64,000 nucleotides of DNA from Mucilaginibacter sp. SMC90 (GCF_022811725.1 NZ_CP094527.1:992001-1056000), one strand, 5' to 3'. Counted from the first letter of the stretch, positions 48,383 to 57,931 are shown. Notes: generated by a model not told the origin, from the letters alone. A program made the numbers and translations.

Positions 48383-49409
48383 ATGTTTGTACTAATTCGT
48401 CAAATTGTTGTTGCCCGTTATTTAAAAAACTAATGCCTATTGGCAGTACCAAAACAGGCAGTTTTTTAACCATCGGAAGCAGGTCCTGTTCCCCTAAACG
48501 CTGCGCATCCTTTTCTGTTGTGATGATCACTTTTTTTTGTGATGTGCAGGCCGAAAACTCATCGGCAAGTTTACTGATATTTTTTAAGCTAAAACGGTGA
48601 TGATCGGGATAATTGTGGTGAACAACCAGCTCTGTTTGCTTTTTCAGGTATGCTAATAATGGTTTTGGATTAGCTATCCCGGTAAGCAGGAAAACGGTAG
48701 TTTCATCGTCGATGGCATTTACGGATGTAGTTCCATCCATAGTTTGTGCAGCCAGATAGTTGATAGTTGTAAAAAATAACGACTGGTGCGGGTAAGGTTT
48801 GATCCGTTTAATCACGCGGCCTTGTTCCAGGTCGGTTAGTGACGACGGGCATTTACTGACGATGATCACATCGGCCCTTTTGCGCCCGCTAAATGCTTCA
48901 CGCAGGTTACCTGCCGGGAGCAGGAAATGGGGCTCGTTAATGCGGCTATAATCAAAAAGTAAAATGCTGAAGCCCGGTTCAAGGGCGCGGTGCTGATAGG
49001 CATCATCTAAAATGATAACATCATGAGTGTCCTTTAACTGCTCAACACCGGTTACACGTTTCTCACAAACAGCAACGTCAATATCCGGAAATTTGTGTTT
49101 GAATTGTGCAGGCTCATCGCCAATATCGGAGGCTTTGCTTTCGGCAGTAGCCATTAAAAAACCTTTGGTAGCGCGACCGTAGCCCCGGCTAAGTGTAGCT
49201 ATGTTATAATTGCCCTTTAATAACCTGATGAGGTATTCGGTCATCGGGCTTTTGCCTGCACCCCCAACATTCAGGTTGCCCACTACGATCACCGGCATTT
49301 CAAACCCGGTACTTTTAAAGATTCCCCGGTTATAGCACCAGTTACGGATACCCACAACCAGGCCGTAAATCAGCGAAAAAGGGATTAAAAGCCAGCGCAG
49401 GAATATCAT
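48366..49409 (-). CDS. lpxK: Tetraacyldisaccharide 4'-kinase
   Basis: The 347-residue inner-membrane-associated kinase of lipid A synthesis phosphorylates the 4' position of the tetraacyldisaccharide-1-phosphate. An N-terminal hydrophobic helix (FLRWLLIPFSLIYGLVVGIR) is followed by the Walker A GNLNVGGAGKSPMTE at about residues 44-58 and LSRGYGR. The catalytic/Walker B region VIILDDAYQHRALEPGFSIL comes next, then ITTEKDAQRL in the C-terminal half. All are hallmarks of LpxK. It leads the lpxK-PNP-porin operon. A short GTCATTGCGAG element lies upstream. Confidence 0.95.
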   Translation of the reverse strand: MIFLRWLLIPFSLIYGLVVGIRNWCYNRGIFKSTGFEMPVIVVGNLNVGGAGKSPMTEYLIRLLKGNYNIATLSRGYGRATKGFLMATAESKASDIGDEPAQFKHKFPDIDVAVCEKRVTGVEQLKDTHDVIILDDAYQHRALEPGFSILLFDYSRINEPHFLLPAGNLREAFSGRKRADVIIVSKCPSSLTDLEQGRVIKRIKPYPHQSLFFTTINYLAAQTMDGTTSVNAIDDETTVFLLTGIANPKPLLAYLKKQTELVVHHNYPDHHRFSLKNISKLADEFSACTSQKKVIITTEKDAQRLGEQDLLPMVKKLPVLVLPIGISFLNNGQQQFDELVQTYVRQY

Positions 49410-49427
49410 ATATGGTTTTTCTCAACC

Positions 49428-49509
49428 CGTCATTGCGAGGTACGAAGCAATCCCCAAATTACAGGTCCGCTCTGTAGAGTTCGCGATTGCTTCGTACCTC
49501 GCAATGACG
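49428..49509. repeat. GTCATTGCGAG family element, short variant
   Basis: Intact arms CGTCATTGCGAGGTACGAAG and CTTCGTACCTCGCAATGACG with GGTCCGCTCTGTAG in the middle. It lies directly upstream of lpxK, between two minus-strand genes, and so is within or next to the lpxK promoter. Confidence 0.85.
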
Positions 49510-49565
49510 CATTTCTTCTTTTAAATTTCTGAAGAACAGCAAAGTTAATATTTGATACCAATTTA

Positions 49566-50024
49566 CTACGAGCCTATCACCCCAAACTGCTTTAAATGAT
49601 GCGTAAAGTGTTTACCATGCCATATGATCCATTCATAATAATCCAATGGGCCGAAGCCACCGTGGATCACTTTAACATTATTCGTATTGAAATACCTGTC
49701 GAAGGTATCCAGCTCTTTCATTAATTGATTAATAGCCGTTTCCAGGTCAGGATAAGTTAGCGTATCGGGCAACTCTTCCAAAATAATATTGCGGGGCATT
49801 TCGTTGTCGGTGTAAATGCCGTTTTGCTTACGTGCGTCGGTGTTTTCATGAGGCCCATCCCAGGTTGGCACTTTAATGCCGTTGGTGTATTGAACCTGGG
49901 TTATAAGGTGCTCTATCATTTGTTGAGGTGTCATTTTACCCCAAAGTGGCTTAGCCTGCGCATCAAGGTTAAGGAATAAGCGATACAATACTTTGCGATT
50001 AGTGATGTCAACAAACTGGCTCAT
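49566..50024 (-). CDS. DUF1569/DinB-like four-helix protein
   Basis: From the ATG at 50024 (MSQFVDITNRK) it has 152 residues; a longer start at 50081 would add a hydrophobic stretch without family support. The pattern KMTPQQMIEHLITQVQYTNG near the N terminus, and YEWIIWHGKHFTHHLKQFG at the C terminus, place conserved His residues as in DUF1569 and DinB-like metal-binding four-helix bundles. The function is unknown; related proteins include thiol-dependent transferases. It is divergent from the serine hydrolase gene. Confidence 0.75.
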   Translation of the reverse strand: MSQFVDITNRKVLYRLFLNLDAQAKPLWGKMTPQQMIEHLITQVQYTNGIKVPTWDGPHENTDARKQNGIYTDNEMPRNIILEELPDTLTYPDLETAINQLMKELDTFDRYFNTNNVKVIHGGFGPLDYYEWIIWHGKHFTHHLKQFGVIGS

Positions 50025-50145
50025 GAGGTAACGGGTTTTTAGCAAATATAAAAAACATAGTATTTTGAGTAGTACCTCCACATGAAACCGATGGTTGCCT
50101 GTTATTTTAAAATTCGTATTTTCATCTGTTAAGATCGCTTATCCC

Positions 50146-51054
50146 ATGAAACATAAACTTACCTTTCTGATGCTGTTATTTGCTGCATCGGCCTTTGCTC
50201 AAACCGATAGTAAACTCATCGCTAAATTAAATGATGCGGTAAAAGATTTTCACGGCCAGGTTGGGATCTATGTGCATAATCTGAAAACAGGTAAAACTGC
50301 TGAGATCAATGCTGACACATTGTTCCCTACAGCAAGCATGATCAAAGTGAGCATTCAGTGCGGGGTGATGGATAAGATAGAGAAAGGTGAGCTAAAGTAT
50401 AACCAAAAGCTGGTTTACCGCGATTCCTTGCTTTATGCCGGTGAAGACCTGCTGGGCTCTTTTAAGGATAAAGATACCGTACAATTAAGTAAAGTAGCCA
50501 TGCTGATGATCACCATGAGCGATAATACAGCGAGTTTATGGCTGCAAAAGCTGGTGGGCAGCGAGTACATCAACAATTGGCTCGATCAGAATGGTTTTAA
50601 GGTGATGCGCGTAAATTCAAGCGCTCCGGGCAGGGAAGCTATGCGCAAAATTTACGGTTGGGGTGTGAGTACCCCGCGCGAAATGTGCAGCTTGTTCATC
50701 ATGATCAGGGAAGGAAAGGCCGTGAGCCCTGCAGCCAGCGAGCGTATGTACCGCAATATGGGCCGCATTTATTGGGACGAACATGCACTGTCGCAGATGC
50801 CCCCTTACGTGCATACCATATCTAAACAAGGAGCGGTTGATGAGTCGCGCTCAGAAACAGTACTGGTAAATGCCCCGCACGGCGATTATGTTTTTTCGAT
50901 CATCACTAATCACAACAAAGACACCAGCTGGACACCCAATAACGAAGCCGGACTGCTCATCAAAAAAGTATCGGCCCTGCTATGGTATTATTTTGAACCT
51001 GCTGATAAGTGGCAGCCAGCAGATGGGGTGGATAAGTTTATGCTGAATGAGTAG
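50146..51054 (+). CDS. Exported class-A-beta-lactamase-like serine hydrolase
   Basis: Starting at the ATG at 50146 it has 302 residues and a signal peptide (LTFLMLLFAASAFAQ). The penicillin-binding/beta-lactamase fold is clear: nucleophile Ser64-x-x-Lys67 (PTASMIKVS), SDN at 125-127 (MITMSDNTAS), and KQG at 227-229 (HTISKQGAVDES) where class A enzymes have KTG. The omega-loop Glu of class A beta-lactamases (ExxLN) is not evident; the region reads NSSAPGREAMRKIYGWGVST. It may thus be a peptidase or esterase, not a drug-resistance enzyme. It is a single gene, periplasmic. Confidence 0.85.
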   Translation: MKHKLTFLMLLFAASAFAQTDSKLIAKLNDAVKDFHGQVGIYVHNLKTGKTAEINADTLFPTASMIKVSIQCGVMDKIEKGELKYNQKLVYRDSLLYAGEDLLGSFKDKDTVQLSKVAMLMITMSDNTASLWLQKLVGSEYINNWLDQNGFKVMRVNSSAPGREAMRKIYGWGVSTPREMCSLFIMIREGKAVSPAASERMYRNMGRIYWDEHALSQMPPYVHTISKQGAVDESRSETVLVNAPHGDYVFSIITNHNKDTSWTPNNEAGLLIKKVSALLWYYFEPADKWQPADGVDKFMLNE

Positions 51055-51156
51055 ACTATATTGTTTCCTGCTATAAATTCATCTGCCCCAAGTGACCTGC
51101 GAGTAACTATCGGCGAACCTGAAAAAAAGTGATAGCGTGTAAAATATATTTAAAGG

Positions 51157-51256
51157 ATGGTGTGAGAGGCCGCGTTAGTGATAGGAGCGGATACCGGCCT
51201 TGTGGCTAATGCCTGTGCAGTATGAGCGCATAGCACGGGCCACAGGCAACGCCCAT
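51157..51256. repeat. Palindromic intergenic element
   Basis: A segment with GCGTTAGTGATAGGAGCGGA leads into an inverted pair GGCCTTGTGGC...GCCTGTGC and GCACGGGCCACAGGC. Similar strings are common downstream of genes in this phylum. The rest of the 454-bp gap (51055-51508) is AT-rich leader of the TonB receptor gene, with no other feature seen. Confidence 0.55.
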
Positions 51257-51508
51257 ATTTATAAATGTTGATTAAAAGCCACATCTTCCACAATCCAACA
51301 TTTACCATCTTTCCTCAAGCTTACCTGCTTATAAAACGTTTCTTCTTAACCCATTATGTAAGCATGGTATAGCCCCCAAAACGCAGATAATATATTTTAT
51401 AAACTTTAAGTAATATTTATGCGGGATAGCTGTTAATTGTTAGTCATTTGCTATTATTGACAATCGATTACAATGTGTGATCTGTACACATTTAAATACA
51501 CCTATTTT

Positions 51509-53869
51509 ATGCGTAAATTATTTACTTTATTACTATTTTTTGCTATCGCATTTTCGGCCCGGAGCCAAACCACGGGCGATTTTTCGGGCACGGTTACCGA
51601 TAGCAAGAACCAGCCCATTGCCGGCGCTTCGGTTTACTTGCTCAATACCAATTATCAAACCAGTGCCGACAGAAGTGGGAAATTCAGTTTAAAAAATGTC
51701 ACATCCGGAAAATATACCTTGCATATCAGTGCTATTGGTTATGCGGCTAAAAATATACCCGTAAATATGATCGGCACCAGTCGCCCGATAGCCATCCAGT
51801 TAAATGACGCAAGCAACCAGTTGGATGAGGTTACGGTATCGGCTCAAAAAACGGAAGAACAGGCCCAGCGTGTGCCTTTCAGTATTTCAACACTATCGGC
51901 CAGGCAAATACAGGATTACCGGCTTTGGGATTTGAAAGATCTTACCGCCATTGTTCCTAACTTAAACTCGGGCGCTCCCGGCGATGGCCGTACGGTAACC
52001 GGTATTCGTGGTATTGTTACTACATCATATGACCCTGCTGTTGCAACTTATGTTGATGGTGTAAACCAATACGGGCTGGATACTTATATCCCACAGTTGC
52101 TTGATGTGGATAGAATAGAAGTTTTGAGGGGGCCGCAGGGAACACTTTATGGCCGTAATGCAACCGGTGGCGTAATCAATGTGATCACCAGGCAGCCATC
52201 AAACACGGTGAGCGGATTTGCAGGCATCGACATTGGTAATTACAACCAGCAACGTTATACATTGGGCATTAAAGCACCATTGGTAAAAGATAAATTATAT
52301 TTAGGCGTAGCTGGTATTTATTCGGGTTTCAACGGTTTTTATACCAATACGTTTAATAATACGCATTTTGACAAGCAGCATTACTTTTTGGGTAACTATT
52401 ACCTGAAGTTTTTGGCTACGTCAAAGCTTGCTTTTACGCTGAATGTTAAAAACTACAATAACCGTAATAACGGAGCATTCACTTTAGCCGGTTCGCCCGA
52501 TGACGCTTTGAGCCATCCGTTTGAGGTTAATCAGAACGCGACCACCAAAATGGTTGATAATACGTTCCAATCGTCATTAACGGCTAATTACAGCGGCAGT
52601 GATTTTAACTTTACCTCCCAAACCTCTTACCAGGTAAACAACCGTTACTATACCACGCCTATTGATGGCGATTTTTCGCCTATCGACGCCGTATCTATTG
52701 TAAATAATTACGGTGGTAAATGGAACAAAGTGAAAACCACTATTCAGGAGTTTCGCTTTACCTCGCCTGCGTCATCAACTTCAAAACTGAAATGGGCTGC
52801 CGGTACTTATGGTTTTTATCATTACGCGCCAAACAGGCAGGGCACCTACTTTGGTGAAGATGCAGCAGCCGTTGGATCGCCGATGACTGATTTTACAAGC
52901 ATCAATACCAATACTGATCGTAATTATGGCTTGGCAGTTTACGGACAAGCTACTTATGCTATTAATGAGCAGTTTGACATTACCGCAGGTTTGCGCTATG
53001 ATTACGAGCATAAAAAAGAAAACATAATGGGCGAGTTTTTGCCAAATGGCGGCGAATCAATAGTTACCCGTTCGGACACATCATCAACTGCACACTATAA
53101 AGCTTTTACGCCTAAAGTGAGTTTTGCTTACCATGCATCGGCACATAATAACCTGTTTGCTACTTACAGCCGTGGCTTCCGTGCGGGTGGTATTACCGAG
53201 CTGGGTTCCGATCCATCGTCTCCGCCGCTTTATTCTTTTAAACCCGAATACAGCAATAACTATGAAATTGGTTCAAAAAATGACTTTTTAGATAACCGCC
53301 TGCGCTTAAATGTAACCGCGTTTTATACCCGCGTCACCGACGCCCAGGTACCTACATTGATATTGCCTGACGCAATAACTATTACTAAAAATGCAGGTAA
53401 GCTAAACAGTAAAGGTATCGAGGCCGAAATTAACGCCACTCCAATCAAAGGCCTGGAGTTTGATTACAATTTTGGATATACCCACGCGCGTTATACCTCC
53501 CTGGTTGTTGGCAGCAATGGTGAAGAAGTGAACTTAAAAGGTAACAAACAAATTTATACGCCTAACATTACCAGTATGTTGGCTTTGCAATATGGTTACG
53601 ATCTGGGCGGTCCGCAGAAAACAAAGCTGATTGCCCGCGGAGAATGGCGTTACCTTGGCGACCAGTATTTTGACCTGGCTAACCAAATTGAGCAAAAAGG
53701 CTACAGCAAATTCAACGCAAGGGTAGGTGTAAGCACCAAAAGGTTCGGTCTGTTTTTCTGGGAGAGCAACATCGCCAATAAAAAATACATTGACTATGCC
53801 TATGATTTCGGTGCAACACACTTAGGTAACCCACGTACCTATGGCGTATCGTTGAATACTACTTTTTAA
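51509..53869 (+). CDS. TonB-dependent receptor (FecA/FepA-like architecture)
   Basis: From the ATG at 51509 it has 786 residues, with a signal peptide (LFTLLLFFAIAFSARSQ). A short carboxypeptidase-like domain (GTVTDSKNQPIAGASVYLLN) comes first. The plug follows, with DEVTVSAQKTEEQAQRVPFS and DVDRIEVLRGPQGTLYGRNA plus TGGVINVITRQPS. A 22-strand type barrel follows, ending YGVSLNTTF. The strict LRGPQGTLYGRNATGG motif is that of classical siderophore/vitamin receptors rather than SusC-type. No SusD gene, ABC transporter or regulator is adjacent, so the ligand is open. It is monocistronic. Confidence 0.92.
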   Translation: MRKLFTLLLFFAIAFSARSQTTGDFSGTVTDSKNQPIAGASVYLLNTNYQTSADRSGKFSLKNVTSGKYTLHISAIGYAAKNIPVNMIGTSRPIAIQLNDASNQLDEVTVSAQKTEEQAQRVPFSISTLSARQIQDYRLWDLKDLTAIVPNLNSGAPGDGRTVTGIRGIVTTSYDPAVATYVDGVNQYGLDTYIPQLLDVDRIEVLRGPQGTLYGRNATGGVINVITRQPSNTVSGFAGIDIGNYNQQRYTLGIKAPLVKDKLYLGVAGIYSGFNGFYTNTFNNTHFDKQHYFLGNYYLKFLATSKLAFTLNVKNYNNRNNGAFTLAGSPDDALSHPFEVNQNATTKMVDNTFQSSLTANYSGSDFNFTSQTSYQVNNRYYTTPIDGDFSPIDAVSIVNNYGGKWNKVKTTIQEFRFTSPASSTSKLKWAAGTYGFYHYAPNRQGTYFGEDAAAVGSPMTDFTSINTNTDRNYGLAVYGQATYAINEQFDITAGLRYDYEHKKENIMGEFLPNGGESIVTRSDTSSTAHYKAFTPKVSFAYHASAHNNLFATYSRGFRAGGITELGSDPSSPPLYSFKPEYSNNYEIGSKNDFLDNRLRLNVTAFYTRVTDAQVPTLILPDAITITKNAGKLNSKGIEAEINATPIKGLEFDYNFGYTHARYTSLVVGSNGEEVNLKGNKQIYTPNITSMLALQYGYDLGGPQKTKLIARGEWRYLGDQYFDLANQIEQKGYSKFNARVGVSTKRFGLFFWESNIANKKYIDYAYDFGATHLGNPRTYGVSLNTTF

Positions 53870-53883
53870 TCGATGTAGATAAG

Positions 53884-54075
53884 GAGGCACCTATGGAGCC
53901 AAAGCATCTCATCAATTTTCTATAAACACAGGGCTCCTATGGAGCCTTTTGTTATTTATATACCTTGCCCGTACATTTAAGTGTTCACGCTCTTGGTTTG
54001 TGGTGAAAGATCGACTCCATAGGAGTCACATGTTTATAGCATTTTTGCAAAAAAGATTTGCTCCGTAGGTGCACC
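53884..54075. repeat. Nested inverted repeat after the TonB receptor
   Basis: The outer arms GAGGCACCTATGGAGC and GCTCCGTAGGTGCACC, and inner arms TCTATAAACACAGGGCTCCT and GACTCCATAGGAGTCACATG, give a two-layer inverted repeat of 192 bp. It fills most of the 307-bp gap before the next gene. It is non-coding. Confidence 0.7.
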
Positions 54076-54176
54076 CTTTCTGCCGCAAAACCAACAATGG
54101 TTATTCTGCCCTATGCCATCCCGGATATTTTTTGTTAATTCAGTCAAAATCTGATCGTTAATAAATCTTAATTTTC

Positions 54177-54704
54177 ATGAAAAAGAATATCCTGCCGCTA
54201 CTCATTGCTATTATAAGTATTGCCGTCACTTTTCCCGCACATTCGCAGGTTATTACCAAATACGGCGATAATGTAAGTACGCTTGACGGCATCATAAAAG
54301 CTTATTACGGTGTAGTCTCCGTTAAAAAAGGCGAGAAAGTAAGCTATGAGCGTGACAGTCTGCTGCATATATCCAATGCCCATGTTGGTGCAGGTTACAC
54401 CGATAAACAAGGCAGACAGCAGTTCAGCTATATGACGCTGAAGCAATACCACAAACTGGCGGACCCATCGCTGTCAAAAAATGGATTTGATGAACGGGAA
54501 ATAGCCCGACGGGTTGAAAAGTTTGGTAGTATTTACCACGTTTGGAGTACCTATGAATCGCGCAACACGGCCGATGGCCCTGTAACCGAACGGGGTATCA
54601 ATAGTATTGAATTGTTTAACGACGGCACCCGTTTCTGGATCCTGGCCTTGTTTTATGATGGCGAACGTAAGGACAACCCTATCCCGGCGGAATACTTGAA
54701 ATAA
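54177..54704 (+). CDS. Exported NTF2/SnoaL-like protein
   Basis: Encodes 175 residues with a signal peptide (ILPLLIAIISIAVTFPAHSQ, cleavage near residue 23). The mature part runs from a first helix (NVSTLDGIIKAYYGVVSVKK) through strands (YHVWSTYESRN, GINSIELFNDGTRFWILALF) to DGERKDNPIPAEYL. This layout, with W-S-x-Y-E and F-x-D-G-x-R-F-W, is like exported members of the NTF2/SnoaL-like fold. I cannot name a substrate. It is a single gene. Confidence 0.65.
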   Translation: MKKNILPLLIAIISIAVTFPAHSQVITKYGDNVSTLDGIIKAYYGVVSVKKGEKVSYERDSLLHISNAHVGAGYTDKQGRQQFSYMTLKQYHKLADPSLSKNGFDEREIARRVEKFGSIYHVWSTYESRNTADGPVTERGINSIELFNDGTRFWILALFYDGERKDNPIPAEYLK

Positions 54705-54834
54705 GTCTAAAGTCCTGAGTCGGAAGTACAAAGTCCTGGAATTATCGCAGGAATTTAAGTTCTGCTCCTTACTGACTTTAGACTTAACACTTTGAACTTC
54801 TGACTCAAGACTTCCGACTCAGCACTTTAGACTT
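54703..54834. repeat. Inverted repeat between NTF2-like gene and fabG
   Basis: Left arm AAGTCTAAAGTCCTGAGTCG (54703 on) and right arm GACTTCCGACTCAGCACTTT (54809-54834) are imperfect inverse copies. In between are more GACTTT/AAGTC-type strings. The left end overlaps the stop codon of the NTF2-like gene. Confidence 0.65.
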
Positions 54835-54882
54835 TCCAACTAAATACCTAACTTCACCGCCCTGAAATCATATACTTTAATT

Positions 54883-55626
54883 ATGAAATTATTAGAAGGA
54901 AAAACCGCGTTGGTTACCGGCGCATCAAAAGGAATAGGCCGCAAGATTGCCGAAAAGTTTGCTGAGCATGGCGCTAACGTAGCTTTCACTTATTTATCAT
55001 CTGTTGAAAAAGGCCAGGCCCTTGAGCAGGAATTGCAAAGCTTCGGTACTAAAATAAAAGGCTACCGCTCTGATGCTTCTAAATTTGATGAAGCTGATAA
55101 ACTGATCACCGATATTGTTGCTGATTTCGGTACGCTTGATATTGTTGTTAATAATGCAGGCATCACTAAAGACGGCTTGCTGATGCGCATGACCGAAGAG
55201 AACTGGGACGAAGTGCTTGACGTAAACTTGAAATCGATATTCAACGTTACCAAGGCTGCTTCAAAAATCATGATGAAAAACCGTAAAGGTGTGTTCATTA
55301 ACATGAGTTCGGTTGTTGGTGTGCAGGGTAATGCTGGCCAGGCCAACTATGCTGCTTCAAAGGCAGGTATCATAGGTTTCTCTAAATCTGTTGCCAAAGA
55401 GCTGGGGTCACGTAATATCCGCACCAATGTGGTTGCTCCGGGCTTTATCCGCACCGAAATGACCGACGTGCTCGACCCTAAAGTTGTTGAAGGCTGGGCC
55501 GCCGCTATCCCGCTTAAACGCGCCGGAGAAGTTGAAGACGTAGCTAATGCTTGTGTGTTCCTTGCATCAGATATGGCAGCCTACATCACCGGGCAGGTTA
55601 TCCCTGTTGATGGCGGTATGTTGTAA
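54883..55626 (+). CDS. fabG: 3-oxoacyl-[acyl-carrier-protein] reductase
   Basis: A 247-residue short-chain dehydrogenase. The NADPH loop is TGASKGIGR (12-20), followed by VVNNAGIT. The catalytic Ser143, Tyr156 and Lys160 are in NMSSVVGVQGNAGQANYAAS and the next residue. The end reads GQVIPVDGGML. The high similarity to FabG, with FIRTEMTD and KRAGEVEDVANACVFLASD, supports the beta-ketoacyl-ACP reduction step of fatty acid synthesis. It is not next to other fab genes here, so another SDR substrate cannot be excluded. Confidence 0.9.
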   Translation: MKLLEGKTALVTGASKGIGRKIAEKFAEHGANVAFTYLSSVEKGQALEQELQSFGTKIKGYRSDASKFDEADKLITDIVADFGTLDIVVNNAGITKDGLLMRMTEENWDEVLDVNLKSIFNVTKAASKIMMKNRKGVFINMSSVVGVQGNAGQANYAASKAGIIGFSKSVAKELGSRNIRTNVVAPGFIRTEMTDVLDPKVVEGWAAAIPLKRAGEVEDVANACVFLASDMAAYITGQVIPVDGGML

Positions 55627-55655
55627 GAAATAAAATACTAAATATCTTCACCACG

Positions 55656-55737
55656 CGTCATTGCGAGGTACGAAGCAATCCCCAATTAGCAGGTCCGCCC
55701 TGTACAATAGGGGATTGCTTCGTGCCTCGCAATGACG
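55656..55737. repeat. GTCATTGCGAG family element, short variant
   Basis: Arms CGTCATTGCGAGGTACGAAG and CTTCGTGCCTCGCAATGACG with GGTCCGCCCTGTAC in the middle. It lies 30 bp after the fabG stop codon. Confidence 0.85.
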
Positions 55738-55849
55738 TTTTTAGTTAAATGGGAAAAACTTATTCCCCTCGTTTCACAATAATTTCGCATTTTGCAGGTA
55801 ATGTTTATTGGGCCGGATGATCTGCGCCCTGATGATACCATAGCTACAA

Positions 55850-57931
55850 ATGTTTTCACTTACATGGGGTTCTGTTTCGGGATGGTGGTTGCCCGCCGGC
55901 TTATTGCTGGGTTTGGCATATGCCTGGCTCATGTACCGCAAACCGGTTGATTTAAGCAAAAACTTACGTTTTATATTGGCCGCTATCCGTGTGGTTACCG
56001 TATTTTTCATAACGGTGCTGCTTATCTCTCCCCTGGTAAAATCGGTTAAGTATGAGCCGCAAAAACCGCTGGTACTTATTGCACAGGATAATTCGTCGTC
56101 CATCAATATCTTTAAACCTGCAGGTTTTAATTCATCTACGTTTATTGATGACCTGGCTAAACTGAAACAGGAACTTGGCGATAAATACGATGTGCAGGAG
56201 TTCAATTTTGATAAAGACCTGCACCCCGGTCTTTCAAAAAGCTTTGGCGGTAAACAAACGGATATAGCAGGTGCACTGCACCAACTTAACGACAGGTTTA
56301 CTAACCAGAATATAGGCGCATTGGTGTTGGCTACTGATGGTTTATACAATCAGGGGAATGATCCTCAATATGAGGCCCGGAATATCAAAACCGGTATCTA
56401 CACCATTGCCCTTGGCGATACCACCGCTAAGCGCGATCTGCTTATCGGCAACGTAAACTATAACAAGACCGCCTTTTTGGGGAACGATTTTGTGATAGAA
56501 GTGCTTGCCACAGCCTATCAAAGTAAGGGCGAAAACATGAGCCTTTCGGTTACCGAAGATGGCAAGCAGGTTTATACTCAAAGCATCCCGGTAACGGGAA
56601 ACGACTTTAAGAGGATCATTCCCATAAAACTGAATGCGGCAAAAAAAGGTCTCAGGAAGTACAATATCAGCATAGCCCCTATAAAAAACGAGCTTTCGGC
56701 CCAAAACAACAGCGAAACTGTTTATGTAGAGGTGTTAGATGCAAGACAAAAGGTGTTATTGCTTTATAATGGCCCGCATCCAGACTTAACGGTTATAAAA
56801 CAGGCCATTGAAACCAACAAAAACTTTGAAGTAAAGGCCAGTTCTATCGCTGATGCTGCAGCTGTTAAACCGGCAGATTACAGCCTGGTGGTCTTATACC
56901 AACTTTCGGCGGGAGAATATGCTCCGATAAAAAATTTTATAGCGAAAAGTAAAATACCGGTTTGGTATATAGTTGGCTCGCAAAGTAACCTGCAGGCTGT
57001 TAACAGTGAGCAAAATACGGTGCGTATAAGTGCGGGTCGGGCCGAAACACAGGAAGTGGTGCCCTTACCGGCGAATGATTTTACAGCTTTTACATTGTCT
57101 GATTCGGCACGAAAAAAAATTGCTGTCTTTCCGCCGCTGGTAGCCCCGTTTGGAAGTTATGGAACAGCTGCGGGCACTTCTGTATTATTGAGGCAAAAGA
57201 TAGGTGCCGTGGCTACCACATACCCTTTGTTGGCTTTTGGCGATGAAGCCGGCCGTCGTATTGCTGTATTAACGGGTGAGGGCATCTGGCGCTGGCAATT
57301 GGCCGAGTTTCAAAACTATGGCAACCGAAATGCAACCGATGAACTGTTAAGTCAAACTGTACAGTATTTGACTGCTAATGCCAATCGTCAGCGTTTTCGG
57401 GTTTATCCTGCCCGCAATGTATTTGATGAAGGAGAAAGCGTGATCCTCAATGCCGAGTTGTATAACGATGCACTTGAACTGATCAATACCCCCGATGTAA
57501 AGATAGAACTGAAAAGCGCAGCAGGAAAAAGCTATAGTTTCCTGTTTACCCGTACTGGCCAAAGCTACCAATTGGATGCAGGCCCTCTTCCGGTAGGCGA
57601 ATACACTTATAACGCCTCTACCCAAAATGGCAAGCAGGACTTTAAGGCATCTGGTCAATTCACTATAAAGCAGCTTAATCTGGAAGCCCGTCAAAGCGCT
57701 GCTAACCACACATTACTCAATGGCCTCGCCAAACAAAGTGGCGGACAAATGATCAAGCCATCACAAATTAATCAGCTTGCCGAACTGATCCGCAAAAACG
57801 AGGACATCAAAACCGTGGTTTATGAGGATAAACACTATAGCGATTTGATAGATATGAAATGGCTGTTTGTATTGATCCTGTTGCTGCTATCAACCGAATG
57901 GTTTTTGAGGAAACGGGAAGGAAAAGTTTAA
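55850..57931 (+). CDS. vWA-like membrane protein
   Basis: The 693-residue protein has two membrane helices near the N terminus (about 13-29 and 42-62). A von Willebrand A-like domain opens with LVLIAQDNSSSI, where Asp80, Ser82 and Ser84 fit a DxSxS MIDAS site. It continues with ALVLATDGLYNQG (MIDAS-side Thr/Asp) and GIYTIALGDTTAKRDLLIG. Several Ig-like and Rossmann-like segments follow (VLLLYNGPHPDLTVIKQAIE). A last membrane helix (WLFVLILLLLSTEWFL) and a basic tail (RKREGKV) complete it. Similar Bacteroidota proteins are annotated as vWA or BatA-like membrane proteins of unknown role. No MoxR ATPase or other bat gene is adjacent. Confidence 0.82.
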   Translation: MFSLTWGSVSGWWLPAGLLLGLAYAWLMYRKPVDLSKNLRFILAAIRVVTVFFITVLLISPLVKSVKYEPQKPLVLIAQDNSSSINIFKPAGFNSSTFIDDLAKLKQELGDKYDVQEFNFDKDLHPGLSKSFGGKQTDIAGALHQLNDRFTNQNIGALVLATDGLYNQGNDPQYEARNIKTGIYTIALGDTTAKRDLLIGNVNYNKTAFLGNDFVIEVLATAYQSKGENMSLSVTEDGKQVYTQSIPVTGNDFKRIIPIKLNAAKKGLRKYNISIAPIKNELSAQNNSETVYVEVLDARQKVLLLYNGPHPDLTVIKQAIETNKNFEVKASSIADAAAVKPADYSLVVLYQLSAGEYAPIKNFIAKSKIPVWYIVGSQSNLQAVNSEQNTVRISAGRAETQEVVPLPANDFTAFTLSDSARKKIAVFPPLVAPFGSYGTAAGTSVLLRQKIGAVATTYPLLAFGDEAGRRIAVLTGEGIWRWQLAEFQNYGNRNATDELLSQTVQYLTANANRQRFRVYPARNVFDEGESVILNAELYNDALELINTPDVKIELKSAAGKSYSFLFTRTGQSYQLDAGPLPVGEYTYNASTQNGKQDFKASGQFTIKQLNLEARQSAANHTLLNGLAKQSGGQMIKPSQINQLAELIRKNEDIKTVVYEDKHYSDLIDMKWLFVLILLLLSTEWFLRKREGKV

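Noticed and set aside
50146..51054. Annotation as an antibiotic-resistance beta-lactamase
   Set aside because: The class A deacylation residues are not evident and KTG is replaced by KQG.
51157..51256. Possible structured RNA or tRNA in the stem-rich stretch
   Set aside because: The arms fit a simple palindromic repeat; there is no T-loop, anticodon arm or CCA end.
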